A DNA stretch of 64,000 nt from Bicyclus anynana (taxonomy: Eukaryota; Arthropoda; Insecta; Lepidoptera; Nymphalidae): positions 9,903,418 through 9,967,417 of the forward strand of contig NC_069092.1 in assembly GCF_947172395.1 (NCBI RefSeq), given 5' to 3'. Below, piece by piece: positions 46,981-58,306 of the stretch; positions within the stretch are counted from its first letter, which is position 1, and every line of letters begins with the position of its first letter. The notes under the pieces were generated by a model. The model did not search any database and was not told where the DNA came from. It saw only the letters and a list, made by a program, of their open reading frames with translations. A program made the position numbers and the translations under genes.

Positions 46981-47190
46981 GGCTTGTGGGAGGCTTTGGC
47001 CGTAGCTAGTTACCACCCTACCGACAAAGACGTACCGCCAAGCGATTTAGCGTTCTTGTACTATGTCGTGTAGAAGCCAAAAGGGGTGTGGATTTTCACC
47101 CTCCACCTAACAAGTTAGTCCGCTTCCATCTTAAATTGCATCATCACTTACCATCAGGTGAGATTGTAGTCAAGAGTTGTACAAGAAAAA
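46981..47190 (+). repeat. tRNA-derived SINE, family A, 5'-truncated
   Basis: Begins at ggcttgtgggaggctttgg and runs to an A-rich tail. Confidence 0.88.
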
Positions 47191-47219
47191 AAAATATATA
47201 TTTTTAGGATATTATAAAT

Positions 47220-48040
47220 AACAATTCACCCAGGCAATTATGGACGAAGTTATAAAGACGAGAAACTACCGGAAACACATTATGAAAGATGGCACTCTAG
47301 ACATCTGTCAAGCGTGTCATCGTCCTGGGGAGTCTCTCAGGCATATTGTGTCTCACCTTGCTAACGGCGAATACTTGCACAGACATAATCAAGTAGCCAA
47401 GATAATCCACCAACAGCTTGCTCTACAATATGGCCTTATCGATTTTGAGATGCCTTACTATAGGTACGACCCAGCGTCAGTTCTTGAAAATAGCAGTGCA
47501 TTGCTCTACTGGGACCGAACGATTATCACTGACAGGTATATTGTAGCCAATAGACCTGATATAGTGCTAGTCGATCGGTCAGTGCGTCGTGCAATAATTG
47601 TTGATATTACTGTTCCACATGACGATAATCTGCTTAAAGCCGAAAAGGAAAAAGTATCAAAATACTTGGACCTTGCTCACGAGATTACCGCCATGTGGAA
47701 TGTTGAGTCAACTATTATTGTTCCGATAGTTGTTTCAGTCAATGGTCTTATATCGAAAAGCTTCGACCAATACCTTAAGAAGCTTTCGCTTAACTGTTGG
47801 ATTAAGAGTCCGATACAAAAGGCGAAAAAGGTGATTCTTGAGACGGCGCGTATTGTGAGGAGGTTCCTCACTCTGGAGCCCTGACCACCGGTTGCTTGGA
47901 CACTCAAATGTCCCGCAGCGGGAGGGTGAATTTTTTTTTATAAATTTTTAATAATGTTTTGTATTTTATACTTATATTGTTAAAAATTTAAAAAAAAAGA
48001 AGTAATAAATAAATGAGAGAAAAAAAAACAATTCACCCAG
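47220..48040 (+). mobile_element. 5'-truncated LINE with 13-14 bp target site duplication
   Basis: acaattcacccag occurs at 47221-47233 and again at 48028-48040, immediately around the element (a 14th base, a, also matches but may be part of the tail). The insert is 47234-48027. It holds one ORF, a short UTR with gtcccgcagcgggagggtg and an A-rich end. A decayed relative is at 52240-52540. Confidence 0.88.
47240..47884 (+). CDS. LINE C-terminal domain: zinc finger plus restriction-like endonuclease
   Basis: A 214-codon open frame to a natural stop, truncated at its N-terminus by the insertion itself. Residues about 20-45 carry a zinc-finger remnant (CQACHRPGESLRHIVSH, then a missing Cys-His pair before LANGEYLHRHNQVA). 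Residues about 107-150 resemble the endonuclease core of R2/R4-type LINEs (RPDIVLVDRSVRRAIIVDIT with an RPD and a VDIT pair, then AEKEKVSKYLDLAHEI). That class nicks the target DNA for retrotransposition. The reverse transcriptase part is absent. The copy has no internal stops. It could also be called a Dong/R4-like fragment; I am sure of the LINE origin, less of the clade. Confidence 0.85.
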   Translation: MDEVIKTRNYRKHIMKDGTLDICQACHRPGESLRHIVSHLANGEYLHRHNQVAKIIHQQLALQYGLIDFEMPYYRYDPASVLENSSALLYWDRTIITDRYIVANRPDIVLVDRSVRRAIIVDITVPHDDNLLKAEKEKVSKYLDLAHEITAMWNVESTIIVPIVVSVNGLISKSFDQYLKKLSLNCWIKSPIQKAKKVILETARIVRRFLTLEP

Positions 48041-48719
48041 TACCTACTTGTAAGCTACGAACCATCATTCGCACGTACTAGATAGAGATATAAGGAAACT
48101 AACCGTTAACATGATTAAAATAGACGCGTTTTCTTTTTACCGTGCACTGAAAATACTTACCAGGAAGTGCACATAGCAATTTAGTAGCGGAGTGTAAACA
48201 TCTTAATCCCCAAAAGATTTACAGTCCACTGTTTTCTCGGCCATTCATCCGCCGTAAAAGGGAAAGAGTTTCTTTCCAACAACAAATACTCGAGAAGTTA
48301 TAAGACCGCCCCCAAGATTCAGCTGTAACTGTTTTATTACTTTCCACCCAACGGAAGCTTGCCGAAAACTTTTTATTACTTTTTATACTTCTTTTTTCTC
48401 TGGACTTTTTTAAAGGGACAACTTTTTAGAAAGCAGTATTTTTAACGGTATTTTTATCGATATCTGAGTTCGATCTCATTCTGAAAAAGTAATGACGCAT
48501 TAGTTATTTTTACTCCCAAACTTTTTAATGTCCGGACGTAAAAAAATCATCGGTAAATTGTTAAAGTTCAAACAATATTTTATTTAGAATGTGTAACTGG
48601 ATGATATTGATCGAGCCACGTATAAGCCTATACATACACCTAAATTCACGTATGAATTAAAAATCTGTATTCAGCTCAAAAGTGACGTCCTTTAATAATA
48701 AAAAAATAATAGATAGATA
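48041..48719. other. Intergenic, no gene seen
   Basis: No recognisable element. Confidence 0.5.
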
Positions 48720-49088
48720 TGTTATCGCCGTTTAGTGTTGGAAATAGTAGTCTGTGACGGATATGACGTCGCTCGATCTCGTGTTGGCTTCAGTGTGTTC
48801 GAGCCTTCGAGGCGTTCGAGCCGTCCACATCTTTTGTTGTGTAATTCTTTATGGGTTACTCGGGATAAGCGGGGAGAGTGACTTGAGTGGAAAAGGGGAG
48901 TGTTTGTTAACAGTCAAAGGTACCTTACACACATCGTTCACAAGTGCGTGACTTCACTCTCTCTGCCATTCTAGGGTCTTATTTTGGTTACAGTTTGATT
49001 TGTTAATTAAGTTGTCCTGACAAGTGTTGTGAATCATAACCTTTGTTCGACATTACTTTTCTTATATTTGTAATCACTTTTGAGTCCT
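48720..49088 (+). repeat. Undescribed dispersed repeat, copy 1
   Basis: Shares with 57213-57511 the ordered blocks tgttatcgccg, ggcgttcgagccgtccacat, ggggagagtgacttg, gttcacaagtgcgtgactt and cataacctttgttcgacat. Neither copy has coding capacity or clear terminal repeats. Confidence 0.75.
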
Positions 49089-49253
49089 ATTATAGATAGG
49101 TATCAAATGAAAATAAAATAAACGTTCAAAGGTCAACGGCCCTCGGCGCGGGCGCTCGCTAACCTACCAGCTGATTTTGTTGTTACCTATTACCTAGTAC
49201 GGCGATAGGGTGACCCTCAAATACTGTTTAAAAGTAAATAACTTTAGCTAACG

Positions 49254-49446
49254 ACTAGCTGACGCCGTGCGATTTTACCCGCGTGGTTTCCGTTCCCGTA
49301 GGAATACGGGGATAATACATAGCCTATAGCCTTCCTCGATAAATGGGCTAACTAACACTGAAGGAATTTTTCAAATCAGACCAGTAGTTCTTGAGATTAG
49401 CGCGTTCAATCAAACAGCAACTTCAGCTTTATAATATTAGTATAGA
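49254..49446 (+). repeat. LINE 3'-tail
   Basis: ctagctgacgccgtgcgatt through ctttataatattagtatag, same family as 1148 and 54530. Confidence 0.85.
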
Positions 49447-49534
49447 TAATTTCGTTATTTTAGAGTTAAAAAAAAAAGAGAATAATACTTAATCATTAAA
49501 TTATGTTTATTTAGAGAGTTTTGAGTTTTTCGAA

Positions 49535-49610
49535 TTAAGAAAATTCTCTGGTGTGCAAGTTTCCTCATGATGTTTTTCCTGCACCGCATGCAATATAATT
49601 TGTCTTAAAA
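49535..49610 (-). repeat. SINE B fragment
   Basis: aattaagaaaattctctgg and gtttcctcatgatg, the middle part of SINE B on the minus strand. Confidence 0.6.
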
Positions 49611-50089
49611 CAAATTATATTTAATTTCTTTAAATAATACTTAATAAGTACTAACTTATAATAAGTTTATACTGTCACTACTAAGCCATCCTAAATCCCC
49701 ACGGTTGATATAAAGAGGAACAACGAAATCCCAATATTGTGGCACACAAAGGGTACGTCTAATCAAACATCTATCAGGCTAAGCCGCACGGGGTTTAGCG
49801 GTAAAACAAACGAGCAAATTAGTCTCTGCTCGGCTTACGGAGTCTGATTGATGGATGGGTTCAGTCTTACGCAATTAACTTCTGACGGGTTCCGCACGCC
49901 GCCGACAATTTTGGCTGATTAAAACGACCCCTAGACCTTTGCATGTCTATACCTATGCAGGAGCTATGTCTTAATAACTTCACTGTTATTTTATTTATTT
50001 ATTATTCTACAAAATACATAATTAAATTAAGCCTAACCATGATGCAACACAAACCGCACTTGGTTTTACTTTGCACTGGTTATTATTAT
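49611..50089. other. Intergenic, no gene seen
   Basis: No recognisable element. Confidence 0.5.
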
Positions 50090-50172
50090 TATATTCTTTC
50101 TTCCATAAAATCTCAGTCTGAAGTAGGGAAGTTGGTGGTATTATTGGTTGGTGGTGTTGCCCGGCATGTTGA

Positions 50173-50518
50173 TTTTTTTTTATTCTTTACAAGTTAGCCC
50201 TTGATCACAATCTCACCTGATGGTAAGTGATGATGCAATCTAAGATGGAAGCGGGCAAGTTAGCCCGCTTCCATCTTAGATAGTTAGGAGGAAGATGAAA
50301 ATCCACACACCTTTCGGTTTCTACACGGCATCGTACCGGAACGCTAAATCGCTTGGCGGTACGTCTTTGCCGGTAGGGTGGTAACTAGCAACGGCCGAAG
50401 CCTCCCACCAGCCAGACCTGGACAAATTAAAATAATCTCAATATGCCCAGCCGGGGATCGAACCCAGACCTCCGTCTTGTAAATCCACCGCTCATACCAC
50501 TGCGCCACGGAGGCCGTC
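50173..50518 (-). repeat. tRNA-derived SINE, family A, with internal snapback
   Basis: Full-length on the minus strand: T-rich tail, body, and head ending ggccgtcaa. It carries an extra 18-bp perfect inverted duplication at 50239-50280 that other copies lack. Confidence 0.92.
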
Positions 50519-50630
50519 AAAAACTAAATAACAAACAAAAACATAAACAAAAGAACAATCATTAGCGGATAGTAAAATAAACAACATAATTATTGTGTGA
50601 GTATAACGTGTCTCAAATGGCAAATGAAAA

Positions 50631-50768
50631 ACATCGTGTGTAAAGTCTGCCAATCCTCATTGGGCAAGCGTGGTGAACTATTGGCCTAACCCCTCTCATC
50701 TCATGAGAGGATACTCGAGCTCAGCAGTGAGCCGAATATGGGTTGATAACGACGACGACGATAATAAA
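50631..50768 (+). repeat. tRNA-derived SINE, family B, headless
   Basis: gtgtaaagtctgccaatcc through tatgggttgataacg, ending in (gac)n-like units. Confidence 0.85.
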
Positions 50769-51442
50769 GTAAAAATAAAGCTTGAATTTCTCTTATTTTG
50801 TAAGACATTTTTTGTAACTTTTGTATTGTATGATATGATCCCAGACTCTGTCGAACCAAATTTCTACGAAAAATCCATGATAATTGGGAAAGCAGTTCGT
50901 CAATTGTCTCGTCGGTTTGCCTGTGTGTATTCGAAGGCCCTCCGATTCTAATTCTGGAACGGCATATGAAATATTGAATATTTCTTTCTTCCTTAAAATG
51001 TCAGTGTGAAGTTGGGAAGTTGGTGGTATTATTGGTTGGTGGTGGTGCTCGGTATGTTGATTGGTAGTGCTCATATGTTGAGGTCTCGGACCGGCTCAAA
51101 ATCATTAACATAGTGATCGTCAAATCAGTCAAACATTCATCTTATGCCTGATTGCCCGCCAACCTTTGGAGAATCATATGGTGGGTAGAAGCTCACAACT
51201 ATTTATGGCGGGAGGTCTAGTCATTAAAATCGACTGATAATGATTATAACATACCCAAGAAGCCTACTAACTCAGAATACAGAAAAACACCAGAAGGGGT
51301 GATAGCGCAAAGAAGTGAAGCCATTTAAACTACTCATTTTATGGGTTAGTACACAACCAAGCGATTACTCACTCTGTGTTTGTCGTGTTGTTTGACGTGC
51401 TATACAGGTGACAAATTTAATTAAATTAAGCGGTCTTGTGCT

Positions 51443-51505
51443 ATTCCTTCGTGTAAAAATGCCGTTGGTAAAAAAAAGAAACTGGATAGGATCACATTTC
51501 ACGGT
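51443..51505 (+). pseudogene. Possible THAP zinc-finger fragment
   Basis: One frame reads KRSCAIPSCKN, a lysine run, and LDRITFH, the start of a THAP domain (C-x4-C spacing followed by a hydrophobic-FH pair). There is a stop two codons upstream and no ATG, and a donor-like gttaag follows the FH codons. It could be a lone exon or a transposase relic; nothing downstream completes the domain. Confidence 0.35.
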
Positions 51506-52239
51506 TAAGTAGCACAAATAAATATTCTTATGATATAATAATGAATAATTTTTACGTAAATTTAGTTGTCATAGAAACCGATGCCGATGATTTTGTAAGT
51601 GTTGCCAATGTAAGGGTTTTGATTTTCCCTACTTTTAATTTCTATTCAAGGATTTATTATTTAAGTAAAATATTAATCAACTAAATAGGTAGGCATAGGT
51701 TCCGACAAGTAAGTTGAAATAAAATTGCGGTAATCAGCGCAGATAAAGAAAGTGTAAAATAATCTTAAAGCTTAAAAATTTTACAAATAAGAATGGCGTG
51801 CTATATTATAATAAGTACGTTCGTTCTCATCTGTTTGTGTGTTTGTTTGCACATTTGTTTGTTTTCGAGTGCTTGTTTGGTCTTTTGTTTGTTTGTGTAC
51901 CTACTTGTTTGTTTGAGCAAGAGCATTAAAAAAAATATTTTTATGTTTAAAACAAATATATTTATTATATATGTTTAAATCTTATAAGATATTAAACCAA
52001 TTATATGGCCTTATTTATACTTGAATTTTAAGAGATGCGATTTAATAATTTAATAATATAAATATGTATTGCACGCGATTGAAATACATATTTATAGTAA
52101 TAATTTTATATAATTATATGAAATATACAAAATTATTATTGTAAATATGTATTTCTTTAGTTTGTTAGTTGATAAGTATTATAATTAATGTCATATTATA
52201 TCTATTATTTATTTGTCCTTGTCTTGAATTTTTTTTAAA
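51506..52239. other. Intergenic, no gene seen
   Basis: Very AT-rich, with TTTG-rich sequence at about 51830-51920. Confidence 0.5.
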
Positions 52240-52540
52240 TGTTAAAAAACAACAAAATACTATTAAAAATTTATAAAAAAAAAATCTCCCGCTGCGGGAC
52301 ATCAGAGTGCCCAAGCAACCAGTGGTCAGGATTCCATCGTGTCCAACCTCCTCGCAATACGCGCCGTCTCAAGAGTCACTGCTTTCTGTATCCGACCCTA
52401 TAACCAGCTGTTAAGCGAATACTACTTAAGATGTTGGTTAAAGCGTTTCGCTATAAGACCATTGTCTGAAAGGACTATTGAAACAATAATAGTAGTGTCA
52501 ACATTTTACAATCTGGCTGTAATCTCGTGAGGTCCAAGTA
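52240..52540 (-). pseudogene. Second, decayed copy of the 47.2-kb LINE 3' end
   Basis: On the minus strand it encodes the final part of the same ORF and shares the UTR word tgtcccgcagcgggag and the T/A-rich tail. It has substitutions and small indels relative to 47677-47990. Confidence 0.8.
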
Positions 52541-53261
52541 TTTTTATAGGTACTTTTTCTTTTTCAGCTTTGACCAGATTACCGACATGTGAAATAGTAA
52601 TATGACACTTAATTATTAAATTTCTACTGCATATTTTATTTTACGATTAATAAGCGATACTAAAATATCTATTTAAAAAAATCGGTCCTATAATACCTAA
52701 ATAAAATCAAAATTGCGCCCATTTTTTAAATTTGGGCAGTAACATTAATAAGCGGTTGTCATTAAATTTTGCAGATAAGGTATAGATAAATAATAATTAT
52801 ATTAATAAATAAATCTTAGCAATCACTAGAAAACCGGTCCCACTGGTTTTTTTATTGTTTTCCTTCTAACATTATAAACTTTTACCACAAAATAGGGAAA
52901 AATCTAACAGCGTGTAATCTAACAGCATGTACTAGCAACATTACGCGGGTGGGAAGTGCGAAGAGTGCGGGATATTGCTACAATTTTTGGACACACTGCG
53001 CGCTATATAATGACATCTAAACGTGGCTTCTGGTGTTTTTCTGTATTCTGAGCCTACTAAGTGTGATAGTATAGATAGGACAGGATTACCTTATAGTCTG
53101 ATCTAACAATGCAGCTCGTACATGCGATACTAGCAGACTAGTACTAGAGCTATTAATGTAGCTAGCAGTTACGGCGCTTCGTAACAAATACATAAACAAA
53201 CTAAAATCAAATATCACCTCTTTATAATATAGTTTAATTAGTCAAACTGTAGCTTATTTGG
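52541..53261. other. Intergenic, no gene seen
   Basis: No recognisable element. Confidence 0.5.
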
Positions 53262-53345
53262 CAAATTAGTCAAACTTTACATTTCAAAAGTGCTTGTAAA
53301 CTAAGCCTATTTGAAATAAATTAATTTTGAAAACAATCAATTCAT
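53262..53345 (+). repeat. LINE 3' end fragment
   Basis: acatttcaaaagtgcttgt and actaagcctatttgaaataa, inverse of the segments at 8318 and 42456. Confidence 0.75.
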
Positions 53346-53649
53346 ACTCGTAAAACGCACTTAGGTGCTTACATTTTGTTAGGTATATATTTAGGCAACG
53401 AAAGTTCTCTACATTATTAAGGCAACAAAAGCTCATGTAATCTGATATTATACAATTTCGCGACTATAGTTGTTTGGCTAAAGATCAACGAACTGGCAGC
53501 GCAAACTGTGGCGCTGACGTTGCTAAAAATACACAGAAAGTAGGTTAATGGCGCTTCTTTCTGCAATCAACCCTTCGTAGCTTGATCTACTAAAACTTTG
53601 TACATGACAGGGAAAAGCATTTATTACCTAATCTCCGTTAATGCTTCCT

Positions 53650-53990
53650 AACCGCCTCGTTGGTGTAGTGGTTAGCTTATTGGCCTTCGAATCATGTGGT
53701 CCTGGGTTCGAGTCGATGTATGATATTTTGCGCTTTTCTTTCTTCTAAGTTTTAGCAAAGTCAAGTAAGTTGGTTGGTGCTTTTGCACCCTCGGACTTGG
53801 AGAGTATACTCATCGATAAACAACGGTCCCGATAATTACCATTAACATTGATTATGATCTTTAAAGAGTAAAACATAATCTCCCTAAATCCACCAACCGT
53901 TATGAAGGAGCGTGGTGGGCTAACCTCCATATCCCCTCTTCTATATGAAGAGAAGCTTGGCACTGTTAAAATAGGTTGTTAATTATAATA
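53650..53990 (+). repeat. tRNA-derived SINE, family D
   Basis: Head aaccgcctcgttggtgtagt with A-box-like ggtgtagtggttagc and B box ggttcgagtcg. The 3' part has gcgtggtgggctaacctcc and atcccctcttctatatgaag. A 3' fragment of the same family is near 35095. Confidence 0.75.
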
Positions 53991-54241
53991 TCCATGAAAA
54001 TAGTGAATTTTCTTTACGTGTTTTATCAATTTAAAGCTCAAAAAATGCAAAAATATAGGTGGAATTTCTGCTTGTTTTATACAACTATCGGAGAGCGGAA
54101 TTCCGCGTCAGCATGACAATATCGCCGTTGCTTATATATTTCCATGACAGGAGCGAGGCTACTGGTATCTGTGATACATGGTGGTGGTAACGAATATACG
54201 AGTATATTCACCATTCACAGTAAAGGACAGTATATTGAGTA

Positions 54242-54458
54242 CTAGCGGACGCCCGTAACTTCGTCCGCGTGAAATTTAGTTTTTCTCAAATCCCTCAGGA
54301 ACCAAGGATTTTCCGGGATTAAAAGTAGCCTATGTGTTAATCCAGAGTAAAATCTATTTCCATTCCAAATTTCAGCCAAATCGGTTCAGTAGTTGCGGCG
54401 TTAAAGAGTAACAAACATTCATACAAACTTTCGCGTTTATAATATTAGTAGGATAGTA
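54242..54458 (+). repeat. LINE 3'-tail
   Basis: actagcggacgcccgtaact through tttataatattagtaggat, near full for this family. Confidence 0.85.
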
Positions 54459-54529
54459 TACCTACGGTAAACTGTATAGTACTCTGTACATTCTAAAATT
54501 CTATTATAACATTGCATTGTATATACAAC

Positions 54530-54723
54530 TAGCTGACGCCGCGCGGTTTCAACCGCGTGGTTCTCGTTCCCGTAGGAATACGGGGATAATATATATAGCC
54601 TTTAGCCTTCCCCGATAAATGGGCTATCTAACACTGAAATAATTTTTCAAATCGGACCAGTAGTTCCTGAGATTATCGCGTTCAACCAAATAAACAAACT
54701 CTTCAGCTTTATAATATTAGTAT
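54530..54723 (+). repeat. LINE 3'-tail
   Basis: actagctgacgccgcgcggt through ctttataatattagtatat, family of 1148, 5576, 6532 and 49254. Confidence 0.87.
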
Positions 54724-54727
54724 ATAT

Positions 54728-54926
54728 ACGTACGTACCAGTGGCGAAGGATGGAATTTTGTCGAAGGCAAGCCGTCCCAAAGAAAAAGAAATTCATACCA
54801 CTTGATACAAACTCTGGTTTCTCATACATATATTTATTAATTACGATAATAGATGTGTATATATGGATTTATAAAGTAACCCGGCGGGAATCGGCGTGTA
54901 TGGACTCTTCGCCGCTGGTACGTACC
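54728..54926. mobile_element. 199-bp MITE-like element
   Basis: acgtaccagtggcgaag at the left (within 54728-54750) pairs with cttcgccgctggtacgt at the right (54906-54926), about 20 bp with one or two mismatches. It abuts the end of the preceding LINE tail. Confidence 0.65.
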
Positions 54927-56686
54927 TTTAACAATTTGATAGACGTCGATGCTGTCGTATTAACGTAACTAACCAAAAACTATCGTATATTAGAAATTCC
55001 ATTTAAGCTTTTTCCAAAGAAAAAACGGTTCGTTTCGTTTAAATTGATTCCTAAATTCTCTCATCTATTCCCAGAATAGTATCGTTTATCGGAGCAACAA
55101 CGTTTCACTCTCAACTCAACCTTTTAACAAAACAGGCGTTCTGTACGAGAAAACTCTTTCGAATTTACCTTTATATCGTACCAAACTTGACAAACTTAAC
55201 TTTTTCACCCATAAGACATTTAACCATTGCAATTTGTGTCTTATTCCAATGATATACAGTTGCGTTTCTTTGTTTGTCGGTTCTGTTAGATAGAATTGTA
55301 TTTTGGCAGGTTGTATTATTGGAAATTCCTGAATGTCCGGAGAGTTGTGATATCGGATGTCGTCGACTAGTCGCGTTCGATTGCAGCTATTTCTTATTAT
55401 ATCCAAGCGTGCTTTCCGCTACCTAATAACATGACTTTTGATGTTTTTATAAAGAAAATGGCAATTTTCATCGATTTTTTCAAATGTAAACATTTTTGGT
55501 TCAAGATTGGCATGTTATATTTCTACATTTGTTACTACACCGTGATTTATAATTGCAATTTTTATTTCATCGATACTTAATCAATGATACTATAGGATAA
55601 CGGTTATGAACAAAATACCCTAGAGTTTGTTGTGGGCTCTTCGGACCTAGGCGCGTTTGGAATCCTCGTAACTTAATGTTTTTGGCTTAAATGTTCACCA
55701 TAATTATATTAGTGTTTGAAAATTCAAAGTCGAATTTCATTTTCATAGAAACACGGCCAGAGCTATTGAAATAGGGTGAACAGCTTTTAATTTAAAGGTT
55801 TCTAGAGTGTGAGAGTTGCAAGTTTTATTTAGTGATATTAATATAGATGTTTTTAAGGGTTTTTGATAAATAAACATAATATAATATTATATCTAAGGAA
55901 GGGTAACACTGACTCAATATGGTACTTTAGTAAAAAGGGTTGACAGTATTATCTACGAGTAACTACTTTTAAAATTGCTTTATATCTGCATGAAGGTTAG
56001 AGGCTTTGCAAAATTCATGACCCGTCTTTCAGAGGCCGATAGGCGTTGGCGAAAACAAACTAGTAAAGTGGGTATTCGCATAAAACAAAGTGTCACTTAT
56101 TACATTAATAACGCGGGGCCGCAAAAACCCAACCCTTTTTGTTTATCCCGAGGGATAGCTGCAACTTTCACCTTCTGTGATGAGGCCATGGATGTATAAA
56201 TAGGCTTAGGACCGGTTTATATTTCATAAGGGGCTTCCTGAAATTGCTTACATATATATCTACTATCTTGGTTTATGTATCTATCGGATTAGTATATTAA
56301 TAAAGAATGACCGGATGGATTTTCCTTTGCAGATAGATTTTCCTCTGGATTAACATAAGGGCTATTTATCTAGGTATATCGAATAAGAATACTGAATTTG
56401 TAGGATTTAGAAATAAAAAAATATCTAATTATAAAGTAATATACCTAATAGTTTTAATTATAATTATAGCGAAAACTTTCATTACATACAACCAAAAGGT
56501 AGTGATTATTAAGACAATAGCTTGTGTTATGAGTAGGTACTACGATAATTAATGATTTTACATTTATATACAAAATATATGGTAATGTTAAATAAAAATT
56601 ACTCAGATATTGGGAAATATTCATGTTTATCACAGAACTATTATAGTTATTTCCAAACCCACGTCCTTAGATGCAATATTTATTGT
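54927..56686. other. Intergenic, no gene seen
   Basis: Short open frames only (the longest is 96 codons on the minus strand at 55116-55406), without recognisable domains. Confidence 0.5.
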
Positions 56687-57010
56687 GACAGCCTCCGAGG
56701 CGCAGTGGTATGCACGGTGGATTTACAAGACGGAGGTCCTGGGTTCAATCCCCGGCTGGATCAATTGAGATTTTCTTAATTGGTCCAGTTCTGGCTGGTG
56801 GGAGGCTTCGGCCGTGGCTAATTACCACCCTACCGACAAAGACGTACCGCCAAGCGATTTAGCGTTCCGGTACGATGTCGTGTAGAAACCGAAGAGGGGT
56901 GTGGATTTTCATCCTCCTCCTGACAAGATAGCCCGCTTCCATCTTAGACTGCATCATCACTTACCATCAGATGAGATTGTTGCCAACTTGTAGAGAAATA
57001 TATAAATAAA
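56687..57010 (+). repeat. tRNA-derived SINE, family A, full-length
   Basis: Head cagcctccgaggcgcagtgg, B box ggttcaatccc (one change), complete body, A-rich tail. Confidence 0.92.
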
Positions 57011-57212
57011 AAAAATAAAATAAGGAAGAGAAATATAAGAATAAAAAAATAAAAAAATAGGGTCACTGCACTAAATACTATTCATTGCACCAAATGGGCA
57101 GAATTATTTTTGTTAGATTTTCCCAAATAGGTAAAATCTTACTTTATATCCATTTACGCTTGGGGTTGTTTCTAATGTACTTATTAAACCTAATAAAAAT
57201 CACTTTAATAAG

Positions 57213-57511
57213 TGTTATCGCCGCGTTGCAACGACTTGCGTTACGGACGGCTTCAGTGTGCTCGTGGCGTTCGAGCCGTCCACATCTCTTGTTGTGTAAT
57301 TATTTATGGGTTACTTGGGATAGGCGGGGAGAGTGACTTGGATAGAAAAGGGGAGTGTTGTTAACAGTCAAATGATCTTTTAACCCTACACACAACGTTC
57401 ACAAGTGCGTGACTTCACACAAGGTCATTCTCTGCCATTCTTATTTTGGTAACAGTATCATAACCTTTGTTCGACATTAGTTTTCTAATTTTTGTAATTA
57501 CTTCTGAGTCC
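57213..57511 (+). repeat. Undescribed dispersed repeat, copy 2
   Basis: Partner of 48720-49088, with an internal deletion near the start and another before the end block cataacctttgttcgacat. Confidence 0.75.
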
Positions 57512-57854
57512 GCTAAAATAAGCTTTCATAGATTATTTTTAAAATTGCCGGACCACACAAAACTGTCTTATCCGATAAATTTCTACTTCAACAAACGCTG
57601 ACCAATGTCGGTCTGTCTGATTTATTACTGGTTTCCGCAAAAACCTGGCATCGTAAGCATTCTCGCTTCGTATCCGTACGTCCGATTGTGTTTACCTTCA
57701 TCTGTTAATACTATCAAAGCTTTTTGTTGTCTTTAGTTATTTATGATTCGGTGTATCTCCGGTTTTATCTTTTCCAAAACAAGGGTTTTGTTACTGTTTA
57801 CTCACCTTTTTGCCTGTTATCCTATAAATACTAAATCAAACTTGAGTGCTTATC

Positions 57855-58193
57855 TTTTTTTTTATTCTTTACAAGTTAGCCCTTGACTACAATCTCACCT
57901 GATGGTAAGTGATGATGCAATCTAAGATGGAAGCGGGCTAACTTGTTAGGAGGAGGATGAAAATCCACACCCCTTTCGGTTTCTACACGACATCATAACG
58001 GAACGCTAAATCGCTTGGCGGTACGTCTTTGTCGGTAGGGTGGTAACTAGTCACGGCCGAAGCCTCCCACCAGCCAGACCTGGTCCAATTAAGAAAAACT
58101 CAATCGGCCCAGTCGGGGATTGAACCCAGGATCTTGGTTTGGGCCAGGTCTTGTAAATCCACCGCGCATACCACTGCGCCACAGAGGCCGTCA
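57855..58193 (-). repeat. tRNA-derived SINE, family A, full-length
   Basis: Minus-strand copy with T-rich tail at 57855 and head ending near 58193. It has a small duplication near the head (ttgggccaggtcttg). Confidence 0.93.
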
Positions 58194-58306
58194 AACCTTC
58201 TGAAACCAAATCATGAATAGGTATACTCAATTTACTATAATTAATAATTCAATCATCAAATCAAATAATTAAACTATTAGTATGAAACCAAAAAATATTT
58301 TAATGT

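Larger units (their letters stand above)
50090..51063 (+). repeat. Direct repeat pair of about 80 bp around two SINEs
   Basis: 50090-50172 and about 50979-51062 share aagttggtggtattattgg and the flanking words (tctttcttcc, atgttgatt) with scattered differences. Confidence 0.65.

Noticed and set aside
55975..56199. A 74-codon plus-strand frame followed by tgtataaatag
   Set aside because: No recognisable protein, no initiator at the expected distance from the TATA-like word, and no flanking splice context.
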